Source: Planctomycetaceae bacterium | GTDB taxonomy: Bacteria > Planctomycetota > Planctomycetia > Planctomycetales > Planctomycetaceae | DNA: 64,000 nt | Direction of reading: 5' to 3' | NCBI GenBank assembly: GCA_021732415.1 | Contig: JAKFVC010000030.1 | Location: forward strand, 1 to 64,000 | Part shown: in pieces, positions 9,011-17,391 of the stretch | Numbering within the stretch: the stretch's first letter is position 1 | How the letters are laid out: each line of letters opens with the position of its first letter | Notes under the pieces: model-generated | What the model saw: only the letters and a program-made list of their open reading frames with translations | What the model was told of the DNA's origin: nothing | Databases searched by the model: none | Translations under genes and position numbers: made by a program

Positions 9011-9433
9011 ATGTTAGCTGTAACGCGTTCATCGATCATTCGTCGCACGGCAGTGCTGGTGTTGCTGTGCGGGCTCTTCGTCGGTTGCGGGTCCGCCGCC
9101 GGTCCCAGTATCGACAAACTGGGCAATCTGACGGGCAAGGTCAAGTTCAAAGGGCAGCCGGTGAAAGATGGGCAGGTGGTGTTTCAAGATGCGGCTGGCG
9201 GTCCGCCCCAGATCGCCTTTCTGGGGCCTGACGGTGGGTATGTCTTGACCGGTCCGGGTGGTGGCATCAAGCCTGGATCTTACGCGGTTACCGTGACCCC
9301 GATGGCAGCTCCCCCCGGCAAGACCTTGCCTGATCCTGCGTACATACCAGCGAAATATCGCGACAAGGCGACGAGCGGACTGTCTTACGAAATTAAGGAA
9401 GGTACCGCCACTTACGATATCGAGTTGAATTGA
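9011..9433 (+). CDS. Small lipoprotein with carboxypeptidase-regulatory-like domain
   Basis: The 140-residue product has a signal peptide with a lipobox (LFVGCGSAAG, Cys about 26) and then one beta-sandwich of the kind seen in transthyretin-like / carboxypeptidase regulatory domains: GNLTGKVKFKGQPVKDGQVVFQDA, YVLTGPGGGIKPGSYAVTVTP, then YRDKATSGLSYEIKEG and a closing ATYDIEL strand. This small domain is found in great numbers in planctomycetes, usually alone after a lipoprotein signal. GGAG lies 10 nt before the ATG. Function is unknown; exposure at the periplasmic side is inferred. Confidence 0.85.
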   Translation: MLAVTRSSIIRRTAVLVLLCGLFVGCGSAAGPSIDKLGNLTGKVKFKGQPVKDGQVVFQDAAGGPPQIAFLGPDGGYVLTGPGGGIKPGSYAVTVTPMAAPPGKTLPDPAYIPAKYRDKATSGLSYEIKEGTATYDIELN

Positions 9434-9887
9434 GCCGACCCCGTAGTGCGTTATCTCCCTCCGTGAGAGAGTTTGCGAAACGTAAGCTCCGGACTCGACA
9501 GCGTTTTAACAAATCGTTGGTGAGGACTGAAGTGTGAGGGTGCCAGTGTGTGAGGGTAAGAGAGTCCAGAAAAGTCCGACTGAATTCGGACCGCACTCTT
9601 ACTCTGTCACTCTCAGACCCCCATACTCGCTCCATTACGCAAACCCTAACTGAAACTGCTCTAATCAACGCTGCGATTCCAGGTGGTGGATTTTCACATT
9701 GTGAAAATCCACCACCTGTGTTGTTTTGATCGAGTTCCAATCTCATACTCGGCAAAACTTCGAACGCTGCTTCGGTCGGCTCAGGAGGAGCGAATCCGTC
9801 GCTGGCCGCTGCGTCTGAGCACCGCGATCTCCGTTGATCTTCGAATTCCTGTGTCCGTTCCATTTCAGCAAGTGATAGTGCGTGAAG
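9434..9887. other. Intergenic region upstream of hss with a perfect palindrome
   Basis: Around 9530-9655 there is a weak inverted pair (GTGAGGGTGCCAGTG... against ...CACTCTCAGACCC). At 9680-9718 an 18-bp perfect hairpin stands out and is listed separately. I see no gene on the plus strand before hss; the long minus-strand open frame covering 9393-10262 is antisense to hss and is judged a shadow. Confidence 0.5.
9680..9718. promoter_or_regulatory. Perfect 18-bp-arm palindrome upstream of hss
   Basis: Left arm CAGGTGGTGGATTTTCAC and right arm GTGAAAATCCACCACCTG are exactly complementary with only ATT between them. It lies about 170 bp before the hss start. The arms are not related to the other repeat families in the window. 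The tight 3-nt loop and mixed composition fit an operator or a cruciform site better than a terminator, as no T-run follows. Confidence 0.5.
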
Positions 9888-11348
9888 ATGAGTCAGAAGA
9901 TCAATTACAACGGCAGGATTCTGGTCTTGGGCTGCGGGGGAGTCGCGCAATGCTTGTTGCCGGTGCTGCTGCGGCATCTCGAAATGCCCGCCGACCGGAT
10001 CACGGTCATCGACATGGTCGATAACCGTTCCCTGATCAAGTCGGTGCTCGATCAAGGCGTGCATTACGTCCAGGAGCGGATCACTCCGGATCACTATGAC
10101 GAGCAGTTTGCACGCTATCTGAAACCGGGCGACATGCTGATCGATCTGGCCTGGAATCTGGGTTGCATCGACCTGCTGGATTGGTGTCACGACCAGGAAG
10201 TGCTCTACATCAACACGTCGACCGAGCTGTGGGAGCCGTTTTCGAACGCCGATTCCCAGCACACGATCGACCGCACTCTATATGTGCGCTATATGGCAAT
10301 CAGAAAACTCGTGGCTGGCTGGCAGAACCAGAAAGGGACGACCGCCGTCATCGAACATGGTGCCAACCCGGGTCTGGTCTCCCATTTCACCAAGCAGGGG
10401 CTGATTGATATCGCGCGGAAGATCTTGTCCGACAAGCCGCAAGATCCCCGCATCCCGGCGCTGCAGCAGGCACTGGAAGAGCGGCGGTATGATCAACTGG
10501 CGTTTCTGACCGGTGTCAAAGTCATCCACATCAGTGAGCGTGATACGCAGATCACCAGGCAGCCGCGTCGGGTGAATGAATTCGTCAATACCTGGAGCGT
10601 CGAGGGTTTCTATGAAGAGGGGATCGCCCCGGCCGAGATGGGTTGGGGTACGCACGAGCAATCCCTTCCGCGCGGGGCCCGTCTGCATCACTCGGGACCG
10701 CGTAATCAGATCTGCCTGGCGCGGTACGGTATGAATACCTGGGTCCGTTCGTGGGTGCCCTCAGGAGAAATCCTGGGCATGGTGATCCGTCACGGAGAAG
10801 CTTTCAGCATCTCGGACTTCCTGACGCTGGAAGACGATCTGGGCCATGTCGTGTATCGGCCCACGGTCCATTATGCCTACTGCCCCTGCGATGCTGCCAT
10901 CGCCTCGCTGCACGAATTGCGGATGCGCAATTATCAGTTGCAGCAGAAGTGGCGGATCTTGAAAGACGACATCATCAGTGGCAAGGATGAACTCGGCTGC
11001 CTGCTGATGGGGCACGACTATACCGCCTGGTGGACTGGTAGTTTGCTCGACATCGAAGAGGCTCGTCGGATCATTCCCGGCCAGAATGCCACGACGTTGC
11101 AAGTGGCAGCGTCAATTATGGGGGCGATCTGTTGGATGATCAAGAACCCGCGACAGGGAGTCTGCTTGCCCGAGGACCTGCCGCACGAAGAGATCATGGG
11201 ACTGGCCCGGGAGTACCTGGGACCGTATGTGTCGCAGCCCGTCGATTGGATGCCCGGCATGCAGAAGGATATTTCTGCGACGCTGTTTCCGGACTATCCG
11301 CTGAGCGACACAGATCCGTGGCAGTTCAACCGGTTCCTGGTGGTGTAG
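9888..11348 (+). CDS. hss: Homospermidine synthase
   Basis: The 486-residue product matches bacterial homospermidine synthase of the saccharopine dehydrogenase-like family, which joins two putrescines (or putrescine and spermidine) in an NAD-dependent reaction. Visible marks are the dinucleotide site GRILVLGCGGVAQC at the N-terminus, MLIDLAWNLGCIDLLDWC, INTSTELWEPF, EHGANPGLVSHF (active-site region) and NTWSVEGFYEEG. Length fits (about 470-490). I prefer ATG 9888 to GTG 9882. The stop codon TAG (11346-11348) is part of the REP3 repeat that follows. Homospermidine is probably a main polyamine here; this is inferred. Confidence 0.93.
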   Translation: MSQKINYNGRILVLGCGGVAQCLLPVLLRHLEMPADRITVIDMVDNRSLIKSVLDQGVHYVQERITPDHYDEQFARYLKPGDMLIDLAWNLGCIDLLDWCHDQEVLYINTSTELWEPFSNADSQHTIDRTLYVRYMAIRKLVAGWQNQKGTTAVIEHGANPGLVSHFTKQGLIDIARKILSDKPQDPRIPALQQALEERRYDQLAFLTGVKVIHISERDTQITRQPRRVNEFVNTWSVEGFYEEGIAPAEMGWGTHEQSLPRGARLHHSGPRNQICLARYGMNTWVRSWVPSGEILGMVIRHGEAFSISDFLTLEDDLGHVVYRPTVHYAYCPCDAAIASLHELRMRNYQLQQKWRILKDDIISGKDELGCLLMGHDYTAWWTGSLLDIEEARRIIPGQNATTLQVAASIMGAICWMIKNPRQGVCLPEDLPHEEIMGLAREYLGPYVSQPVDWMPGMQKDISATLFPDYPLSDTDPWQFNRFLVV

Positions 11349-11417
11349 CGGAATCTCGTAAGAGTTCCGCCCCGAAAGCGTGGAGACTATCGCGGAACTC
11401 TTACGAGATTCCGCTAC
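11345..11417. repeat. REP3 inverted pair
   Basis: Left copy 11345-11370 (GTAGCGGAATCTCG...) contains the hss stop codon; right copy 11392-11417 is its reverse complement and ends TTCCGCTAC. Each copy is GTAG plus a hairpin (CGGAAtCTC / GAGtTCCG). Other copies: 27038, 27084 and 48075. Confidence 0.92.
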
Positions 11418-11435
11418 AGAGATTCTGGATCAGCT

Positions 11436-13439
11436 CTACCGCACCGTAAACGGCACCGGATACGTTCCCACCTTGCCGCTGAGTTCATCTTCAATGACCA
11501 GCTTCAGCACGTGCGCCCCACGGGCACAGCGGACCGGGATATCCACCACGTAACTGTGGAAATAATCACGACGATGGTTGCGGCAGAAGTCTTCGGTCAC
11601 GGGATAACTCTTCACTTCGACCGGCTCATCGGGTGAGTCCGCGCTGAAGACTTGCAGACTCGATTTCAGACGCGTGCGATAGATCCCCTCGGCCGACAGC
11701 TCGGAGTGAAAATTGCCGATCTCGGCGTAAATCAGAACTCGCTGGCCGGGGGTGAACTCGTCCTTCTGGTACGTGTTGTACTCGCCGTAGCCTTCGATCT
11801 TGTGGCAGAAGGTGACATTCTTCAATTCGAGGGGAGCCCGTTCTTTCAACCGCAGCATGGCCGTGTTGAATTGCGAGATCGTCTGAGCGGCCCGCTCGGC
11901 ATGATCGGGGATCTTGGGCAGGTCGAAGTAATTGTGGATGCCCCACAAGACCTGGGTCCAGAACTCCTGGTCGGCACTGGGGATGTTGGGAATCGGTCGC
12001 AGCGCCCATTCGGTCTGGCCACTCATCAAGTACAGCAACCGCAGGTAAACGTGACGTTCAATGTAGTAATGGAGTTCGGTCGCCGTGGTTCCGGGGACCA
12101 GTTGAGAGACCTCGGCATCGGTGGCCTTGATCAAGAATTGCAGAGCATCCTGAGGAGCTGGCGGTGCCTGTGCCGGAACTGGTTCCGGGGCCACCCACTG
12201 CGGTCGCTCGCGAGTGACCGGCTGCTCGACCGGTGGGCGGCGTGGCGGCAGCGGCGGTACCGAATTCTCGAATCCTGGCAAGGGCTGTCCGGGGGCCAAT
12301 GGGATCTCGGCCCGTCCCTGCCCTGTCGGAATATTTGAGAATCGGGCTTGTTCGACAGGTGCCAGGTCCTGGTCGGTCGCGGTTTGTTCCAGGTGCGAGA
12401 CTTCAAACTGTTGAGGAATCGGCTGGACCTGCGGAGTAATCACTGGCAGCGGACTGCGCCGAGTGGCCAGCGGTCGCTGCGGGGCCGTGTTTTGCCAGTC
12501 GGGCGGGGTGACAATCGGTCGCTGAGGTGCCTCACCGAAGGGGTCAGAATGCCGGCTGACGGACATGCGGGGCGCAGTGGCTCGCGCTGCGGCAGGCCAA
12601 TCGGCAGGCATGTTGGGAGCTGGGCCGCTGTTGATGCGGGGGCCAGTTGCCCCTCCGGGATTGCGATCCCACGGGGGGGGAATCGTGATGCGCTTGCCGG
12701 TGGAGCCGACAGTGGCCGTTGGGGAAATCTCGGGGCCAGCGTCCATCTCCGGGAAGGGAGACGAAAACCCGACCTGCTGATGGCTGACGCGTTTGATCTG
12801 TTGCGATCGTCCAAATGTTTGAGCAGCCGGTTCCTCGGTGGCGACTGAAATACTTTCATCCTGCGGGGTGTAACCGCTCGATCGAGTCGTCTGGTTGCCC
12901 CACGGGCTGCGTTGCCCCAGCCCGGCATTGGCCTGGCCCGAATCGTGTGCCGCCAATTTGATCGACGATTCGAAATCCTCAGCCGTACCTTGTGCCGTCA
13001 CGACGGGACTGGTGGGGCTGGCGAGCGGGGAAATCAGCCCCGCCTTCCAGAGCTGTAGGACCGCTGGCACACTTTCTGAGGGGATGGCTTTCAGTGCGGC
13101 AACCGCTCGTTCGCGATCACCGGGTGCGAACTGGCGCGTTTCTTTTTCAATGAGAGCCAGTGTGGCTGCATCGTGAGAAATCAGGGGCGTTTTCGCGGCC
13201 GAACTGGACGTTAAAGCGACGCTGGAATTGTCCTGACTCTGAGCTCGCAGTAGCGGGACGGGACGGCGTGCCGGGACATCGGTTGCGTCCAGCATTTTCT
13301 CCACCATCAAGACCCGCTCTTGAGCCGCAACATTGACCTTCCCCGGAACCAACGAACGGACCGCCGCCTGCTGCCAGTTGGACTGGGCGCAGCCGGTGAG
13401 CAAAACCAAACCGCAGGTGATGTAGACACCTGATCTCAT
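11436..13439 (-). CDS. Large putative lipoprotein, Pro/Gln-rich with ordered C-terminal domain
   Basis: From ATG 13439 (AAGGA about 10 nt upstream) the 667-residue product begins MRSGVYITCGLVLLTGCAQ, a lipoprotein signal with Cys17. Residues up to about 430 are low-complexity, rich in Pro, Ser, Gln and Arg, and probably disordered or wall-spanning. The last 220 residues are ordered and end in a beta-rich module (ITYAE-like GQRVLIYAEIGNFHSELS, VLKLVIEDELSGKVGTYPVPFTVR). I do not recognise a named family; proteins of this build occur in planctomycetes. An in-frame ATG at 13568 would add 43 residues before the signal and is rejected. Convergent with hss. Confidence 0.75.
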   Translation of the reverse strand: MRSGVYITCGLVLLTGCAQSNWQQAAVRSLVPGKVNVAAQERVLMVEKMLDATDVPARRPVPLLRAQSQDNSSVALTSSSAAKTPLISHDAATLALIEKETRQFAPGDRERAVAALKAIPSESVPAVLQLWKAGLISPLASPTSPVVTAQGTAEDFESSIKLAAHDSGQANAGLGQRSPWGNQTTRSSGYTPQDESISVATEEPAAQTFGRSQQIKRVSHQQVGFSSPFPEMDAGPEISPTATVGSTGKRITIPPPWDRNPGGATGPRINSGPAPNMPADWPAAARATAPRMSVSRHSDPFGEAPQRPIVTPPDWQNTAPQRPLATRRSPLPVITPQVQPIPQQFEVSHLEQTATDQDLAPVEQARFSNIPTGQGRAEIPLAPGQPLPGFENSVPPLPPRRPPVEQPVTRERPQWVAPEPVPAQAPPAPQDALQFLIKATDAEVSQLVPGTTATELHYYIERHVYLRLLYLMSGQTEWALRPIPNIPSADQEFWTQVLWGIHNYFDLPKIPDHAERAAQTISQFNTAMLRLKERAPLELKNVTFCHKIEGYGEYNTYQKDEFTPGQRVLIYAEIGNFHSELSAEGIYRTRLKSSLQVFSADSPDEPVEVKSYPVTEDFCRNHRRDYFHSYVVDIPVRCARGAHVLKLVIEDELSGKVGTYPVPFTVR

Positions 13440-13702
13440 TACGAAATCCTTCACGTAACCGATAGGTACGGAGTGCAATCTGGGTGGTGGATAGGGAGGG
13501 GATGTTTTCAGGGCAGCCCCAGAGGATGGGGTTGGATGGACTTGTGAGGAATCGGTTCTGTATGGCAATCGGCAAATTCGTGCAAGATCATCTGCGGGAT
13601 GATAACCGCCAAAATGCGGCAGATTCTGCAGAAAATTCCAAGACAGATCCCCGGCGCGTTAAAGCGGGCGGCTTGGGGGTGCTGGCGTGCTCGGCAGAAT
13701 TC

Positions 13703-13779
13703 TTATGTCCCTTCGGTCCTTTCCGTCCCTTATGTCCCTTTCTGAAAGGACGGAAAGGACCGAAGGGACATAAAGGACG
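13703..13779. repeat. TRI6 inverted pair
   Basis: Left arm 13703-13742 (pyrimidine-rich) and right arm 13745-13779 (GGACGGAAAGGACCGAAGGG...) are complementary with almost no loop. Each arm is built from 9-nt units of the form NNAAGGACN / NGAAGGGAC. A related single arm is at 48011-48049. It lies between the stop of the M20 gene and the start of the lipoprotein gene, which run in the same direction. Confidence 0.88.
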
Positions 13780-13792
13780 AAAGGCTTCGCGA

Positions 13793-14974
13793 TTACGGAA
13801 CCGCTGCATTCGCACAGAAATCAAAATAGATGTCCGCCGCTTGCCGCAGTTCGGCGATATCAATCCATTCGTCAACTGTATGGGCCTGATAGATCGACCC
13901 CGGACCGAAGACCATCGAGGGCACATTGGTCGCCGACGTCCGCGACGCATTCGTTCCGTACGGGACGCCCATTTTCTTGCGAGGACCGACATGCCGGGTG
14001 ATGACACCCATGAGCTGGTCTGCCCACGGACCGTTGTTGTGGTCCGACAGGCTTTGCCCCACGATCCACGGTGGCAGCATCTTGAAGTCGACGTCCAGGC
14101 GATGCCGCAGGTATTCCTCCACTTGCTGCATCACCTTGATGCCATCTTCGCCCGGCAGGACGCGGCGATCGATCTCGATCGAGCACTCGTCGGGAACCGT
14201 ATTCACGCTGATTCCCCCTTCGATCCGGCCAACACTGAGCGTCGCCGGGCCGCAGAGCGGGTGTTCGGGAACCATGCCGGGCAGCTCGCTGGCGAAATGC
14301 TCCAAGACTTCCAGCACGTCGGCCATCCGGTAGATGGCATTGATCCCTTCGCTCGGCCGTGAGCTGTGGGCCGCCTTGCCGATCGTTTGAATTTTCCAAC
14401 GTGTCGCACCGCGATGAGCCACCACGATGTGCAGATCGGTGGGCTCGGCACAGACCACCAGATCGGGCCGTCCGGGAACCAGCGGGCTGTGACGTTGCGG
14501 GTCAGTCCACAACTTCGCGAGGTCCAGGATGCCCTTGGCGGTACATTCTTCGTCGCAGGTACACGACATGATCACGTTCGCCGCACCGGCCGGCCGCTCG
14601 CGGACCAGTCGGGCAAATGCCGCTATCATCGAGGCCATTCCACCCTTTACGTCGCACGCACCACGGCCATACAGCCGGCCGTCACGGACTTCAGCGGCAA
14701 ACGGGGGGATCGTCATGCCCTCAATGGGGACGGTATCCTGATGCGCATCCAGGACGATGGTCGCCTTCGCACCCGGATTATCAAACCGGGCGATCACATT
14801 CGACCGGCCGGGCATGACTTCGATGGCTTCGTAGGGCACACCCAGATCGCGGAAGAAACCGCACAGGAACTCGGTCAATCGCGTTTCCAGAAATTCCGGC
14901 GCCGGGGTGGTACGCCCCATCGGGTTGACGCTGGGAATCGCAACAAGCTGCTGGAGCAACGGCAATGGATCCAC
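13793..14974 (-). CDS. M20 family metallopeptidase (ArgE/DapE/ACY1-like)
   Basis: A co-catalytic zinc amidohydrolase of the M20 family. Motifs in order: SVNPMG near the N-terminus, DAHQDTVP (zinc His and catalytic Asp), GRGACDVKGGMASMIAA (bridging Asp), CDEECTAKG (catalytic Glu-Glu, here with a flanking Cys), AEPTDLHIVVAHRG, the dimerisation domain with AAHSSRPSEGINAI, and a C-terminal FGPGSIYQAHTVDEWI with the last His ligand. Likely substrates are acetylated amino acids or a dipeptide such as succinyl-diaminopimelate; it cannot be settled. Start is uncertain: GTG 14974 gives a clean family N-terminus (VDPLPLLQQL), GTG 15043 would add 23 residues. Confidence 0.9.
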   Translation of the reverse strand: MDPLPLLQQLVAIPSVNPMGRTTPAPEFLETRLTEFLCGFFRDLGVPYEAIEVMPGRSNVIARFDNPGAKATIVLDAHQDTVPIEGMTIPPFAAEVRDGRLYGRGACDVKGGMASMIAAFARLVRERPAGAANVIMSCTCDEECTAKGILDLAKLWTDPQRHSPLVPGRPDLVVCAEPTDLHIVVAHRGATRWKIQTIGKAAHSSRPSEGINAIYRMADVLEVLEHFASELPGMVPEHPLCGPATLSVGRIEGGISVNTVPDECSIEIDRRVLPGEDGIKVMQQVEEYLRHRLDVDFKMLPPWIVGQSLSDHNNGPWADQLMGVITRHVGPRKKMGVPYGTNASRTSATNVPSMVFGPGSIYQAHTVDEWIDIAELRQAADIYFDFCANAAVP

Positions 14975-15079
14975 AATGGACTCACTTCTGCGAGAAGGCG
15001 GGGAGGACCGAAACAGTGATCCCCATCGTAATGAGAAGCGCACGCTCTGCGTAGTGATCTGACAAAGCGATCCGCCAAA

Positions 15080-15273
15080 TTTGGACCGTGGTGATTCATC
15101 ACGGCTTTCTATTTTTAGTCAAATCGCGAGTGAAACGAGTTTTTCGAATTCCTGAGTCCCCATTCGTGTGATTGGTGTGATTCGTGGTTTCTATTCTACT
15201 CACGGCCATTTGCGATTGTTGTCGGTGAGCTAGTTTTTTTATGACCACGAATCACACAGCTGACACGAATGGG
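15080..15273. repeat. PAL2 single copy and TRI7 inverted pair
   Basis: A lone PAL2 copy (15080-15110, TTTGGACCGTGGTGATTCATC...) is followed by TRI7: left arm from 15158 (CCCATTCGTGTGATTGGTG...), right arm 15241-15273 ending CACGAATGGG. The TRI7 arm contains repeats of the 9-nt unit TGTGATTSG. It lies between two minus-strand genes and no gene is seen in the gap. Confidence 0.75.
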
Positions 15274-15315
15274 CAGAAGGCCAAGATGATTCGTGCATTT
15301 GAGTTGGACCGCTCG

Positions 15316-17154
15316 TTATTCCTGCTCAATGCGTAGCAACTGATCGACTTTGTCGACTTTGACCGCTTGCATCTTGCCATCCGGCCAACGAATTTCCAAA
15401 CCGTCGACCGCCTGGGAAGCACCCAATCCAAACGTGACGGGCAACTCCGACGCCGAGCAATAACTACGGCACGACATCACCACCCGGGTCTGCTGCGTCG
15501 CGCCCGATTTCAATTTGATCACGGCCCCCAGGGCCTCACGGTTCGGTTCATTCCCGACGAGTTTCACTCGTAACCAGTGATGCCCGAGTTTCTGATCATT
15601 CCGCAGCAATCGGGGCGCTCCACCGCTCGATGTCAGGATGGCGTCCAGGTCGCCGTCTCCGTCGATGTCAGCATAGGAGGAACCGCGCCCCACCATCGGC
15701 TTCGAGAAATCCGCGCCACATTTCGCTGGAGGAACCGATACGAACTCGCTCTTGGCCTCGGCACCTGCGTTCCACAAGATGCGTGGCGGTTGCTCGTAAT
15801 GCTGGCTCTTCTGGACCTTGTTGATCTCCTGCTCAAGGTGCCCGTTCGACTCGACCAGATCCAGTCGCCCGTCGAGATCGCAATCGACGAAGAAAATGCC
15901 AAACGTCAGCTCCTGCCGGGTGGGCGGACCAACGCCAGTCGCAATCGCTTCGTCAGTAAACAGCATGCTCTTGGGTTGAGACACATAGAGGGCCGTCATC
16001 TCATTAGCGAAGTTGCCGATCGAGATCCCCAGTGACCCGTCATTCCGGAAATCGGCCGCATCTTCACCCATCGCACCGCGAGCATTCCCCGACGAATCAA
16101 ACGCCAGTCCACAGTGAATTCCGACCTCCTGGAACTTGCCGTCCCGCTGATTCAAGAAGACAAAGTTCTGGACCGTATCATTCGACACGATCAGATCGAG
16201 CCACCCGTCGGCATCAATGTCGATCGGCAAGACCCCCATCGTTTTGGCGACGGGAACATCCCGGTTGGGATTTTTCACTTGGACACCGGACTCGGCGGAA
16301 ATGTCCTTGAACTTGCCGCCTCCTTCGTTGCGGTACATGTAAGGATAGGTGCCGGTAAAGGCGGTCGGTGGCCCATAGGCCCGCGTCTGGCCATCCAGCT
16401 TGAAGCCCTGCACCTTATCGATCTCACGCGACCAGCGAACATAATTCCCAACAAACAGATCCAGATCCCCATCGTTGTCGAAATCGAAGAACGCCGCACT
16501 GGCGCTCCACTCCTGAGAATCCCCGCCCACCTGTGCCTCATCGGTGGTCTCGACGAATTTCCCCTGGTTGTTGCGGAACAGCCGGTTCTTACCAACCGCG
16601 GTGAAAAAGACGTCGGTCCAGCCGTCCCCGTCGTAATCGCCGCAGCAGACTCCCATGCCATAGAACGTCACGCCCAGCCCCGAATCGGCCGTCACATTCG
16701 CAAATTTGCCGTGCCCATCATTCTGGTAGAGTTCCATCGTGGGAGGCGGACCTTTGGGCGGCGTATCCCAGGGCCATGAGCAGGAGTTGACGAACAGCAG
16801 ATCCTGATCCCCGTCATTGTCATAGTCGAGGAACGCGCACCCCGAACCCATGGTTTCGGGCAGCAGCTTCTCACCTGTCGCACCGTTGGTATGTTTGAAA
16901 GTGATGCCCGCAGCTTGGGTGATATCGGTGTAGTGCAGGTCCGGCACCGACGTATTTTCTTCGCGTGCGACCGGTGCCTTGTTAGCCTGTGCGAATTCAG
17001 GACGAGCCCGCTTCTGGCTGGAATAGACCCAGATGCCTCCGCCGATCACAGCGACCACAAGCGTCATCGAAAACAGCGAAATCGACCGCCAAAACATCTG
17101 ACCGATGATGGCATCGTCGCGCTCTGTGATTTCAGGTTCAATACTTGACGGCAC
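15316..17154 (-). CDS. CRTAC1 family protein (FG-GAP/VCBS repeats, ASPIC/UnbV domain)
   Basis: The 612-residue product has a short cytoplasmic start, a membrane segment (SISLFSMTLVVAVIGGGIWVY) and then a large extracytoplasmic beta-propeller. At least six FG-GAP-like calcium loops can be read (FLDYDNDGDQDLLFVN, CGDYDGDGWTDVFFTA, FDFDNDGDLDLFVG, DIDADGWLDLIVSN, DCDLDGRLDLVESN, DIDGDGDLDAILTS). The C-terminus has an ASPIC/UnbV domain (SGATQQTRVVMSCRSYCSASELPVTFGLG). I chose GTG 17154 since GGAGG lies 5 nt upstream; GTG 17187 is the longer option. Such proteins are abundant in planctomycetes; roles in surface adhesion or carbohydrate binding are assumed only. Confidence 0.88.
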   Translation of the reverse strand: MPSSIEPEITERDDAIIGQMFWRSISLFSMTLVVAVIGGGIWVYSSQKRARPEFAQANKAPVAREENTSVPDLHYTDITQAAGITFKHTNGATGEKLLPETMGSGCAFLDYDNDGDQDLLFVNSCSWPWDTPPKGPPPTMELYQNDGHGKFANVTADSGLGVTFYGMGVCCGDYDGDGWTDVFFTAVGKNRLFRNNQGKFVETTDEAQVGGDSQEWSASAAFFDFDNDGDLDLFVGNYVRWSREIDKVQGFKLDGQTRAYGPPTAFTGTYPYMYRNEGGGKFKDISAESGVQVKNPNRDVPVAKTMGVLPIDIDADGWLDLIVSNDTVQNFVFLNQRDGKFQEVGIHCGLAFDSSGNARGAMGEDAADFRNDGSLGISIGNFANEMTALYVSQPKSMLFTDEAIATGVGPPTRQELTFGIFFVDCDLDGRLDLVESNGHLEQEINKVQKSQHYEQPPRILWNAGAEAKSEFVSVPPAKCGADFSKPMVGRGSSYADIDGDGDLDAILTSSGGAPRLLRNDQKLGHHWLRVKLVGNEPNREALGAVIKLKSGATQQTRVVMSCRSYCSASELPVTFGLGASQAVDGLEIRWPDGKMQAVKVDKVDQLLRIEQE

Positions 17155-17250
17155 ACAGACCTCCAGGACCACTCGCGGCTGACACACCCAGTTGGCTCAG
17201 ACTGAATTGATCTCTATTCTGTCCGGTACGCCCAGCGATTTCCAGTAGCC

Positions 17251-17320
17251 GTAGGTCAGGCTGTGCCTGACGTCCTTCTCGCCCACCTTGGCAGAATTCG
17301 TCAGGCACAGCCTGACCTAC
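17251..17320. repeat. REP4 inverted pair
   Basis: Left copy 17251-17272 (GTAGGTCAGGCTGTGCC...) and right copy 17299-17320 (...GCCTGACCTAC) are reverse complements. Each is GTAG plus a hairpin GTCAGGC/GCCTGAC. A second pair is at 32914-32981. The right halves of both pairs share the flank GAATTCGTCAGGC, suggesting a longer ancestral unit. Confidence 0.9.
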
Positions 17321-17330
17321 GTTACGTAGC

Positions 17331-17366
17331 AAAGAAAAGCCCTGGCTTTCCGAAGAAAACCAGGGC
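17331..17366 (-). terminator. Terminator of the EF-G-like gene
   Basis: On the minus strand GCCCTGG and CCAGGGC arms, with an inner TTTC/GAAA extension, are followed by TTTTCTTT. It lies about 25 bp after the stop codon of the 17392-19509 gene. Confidence 0.85.
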
Positions 17367-17391
17367 CTGATCGCCCCACCACTCAATTCGG

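Noticed and set aside
9393-10262. Minus-strand open frame of 289 codons over the start of hss
   Set aside because: Antisense to hss; its product looks like random high-GC translation (Gln/His/Arg-rich).
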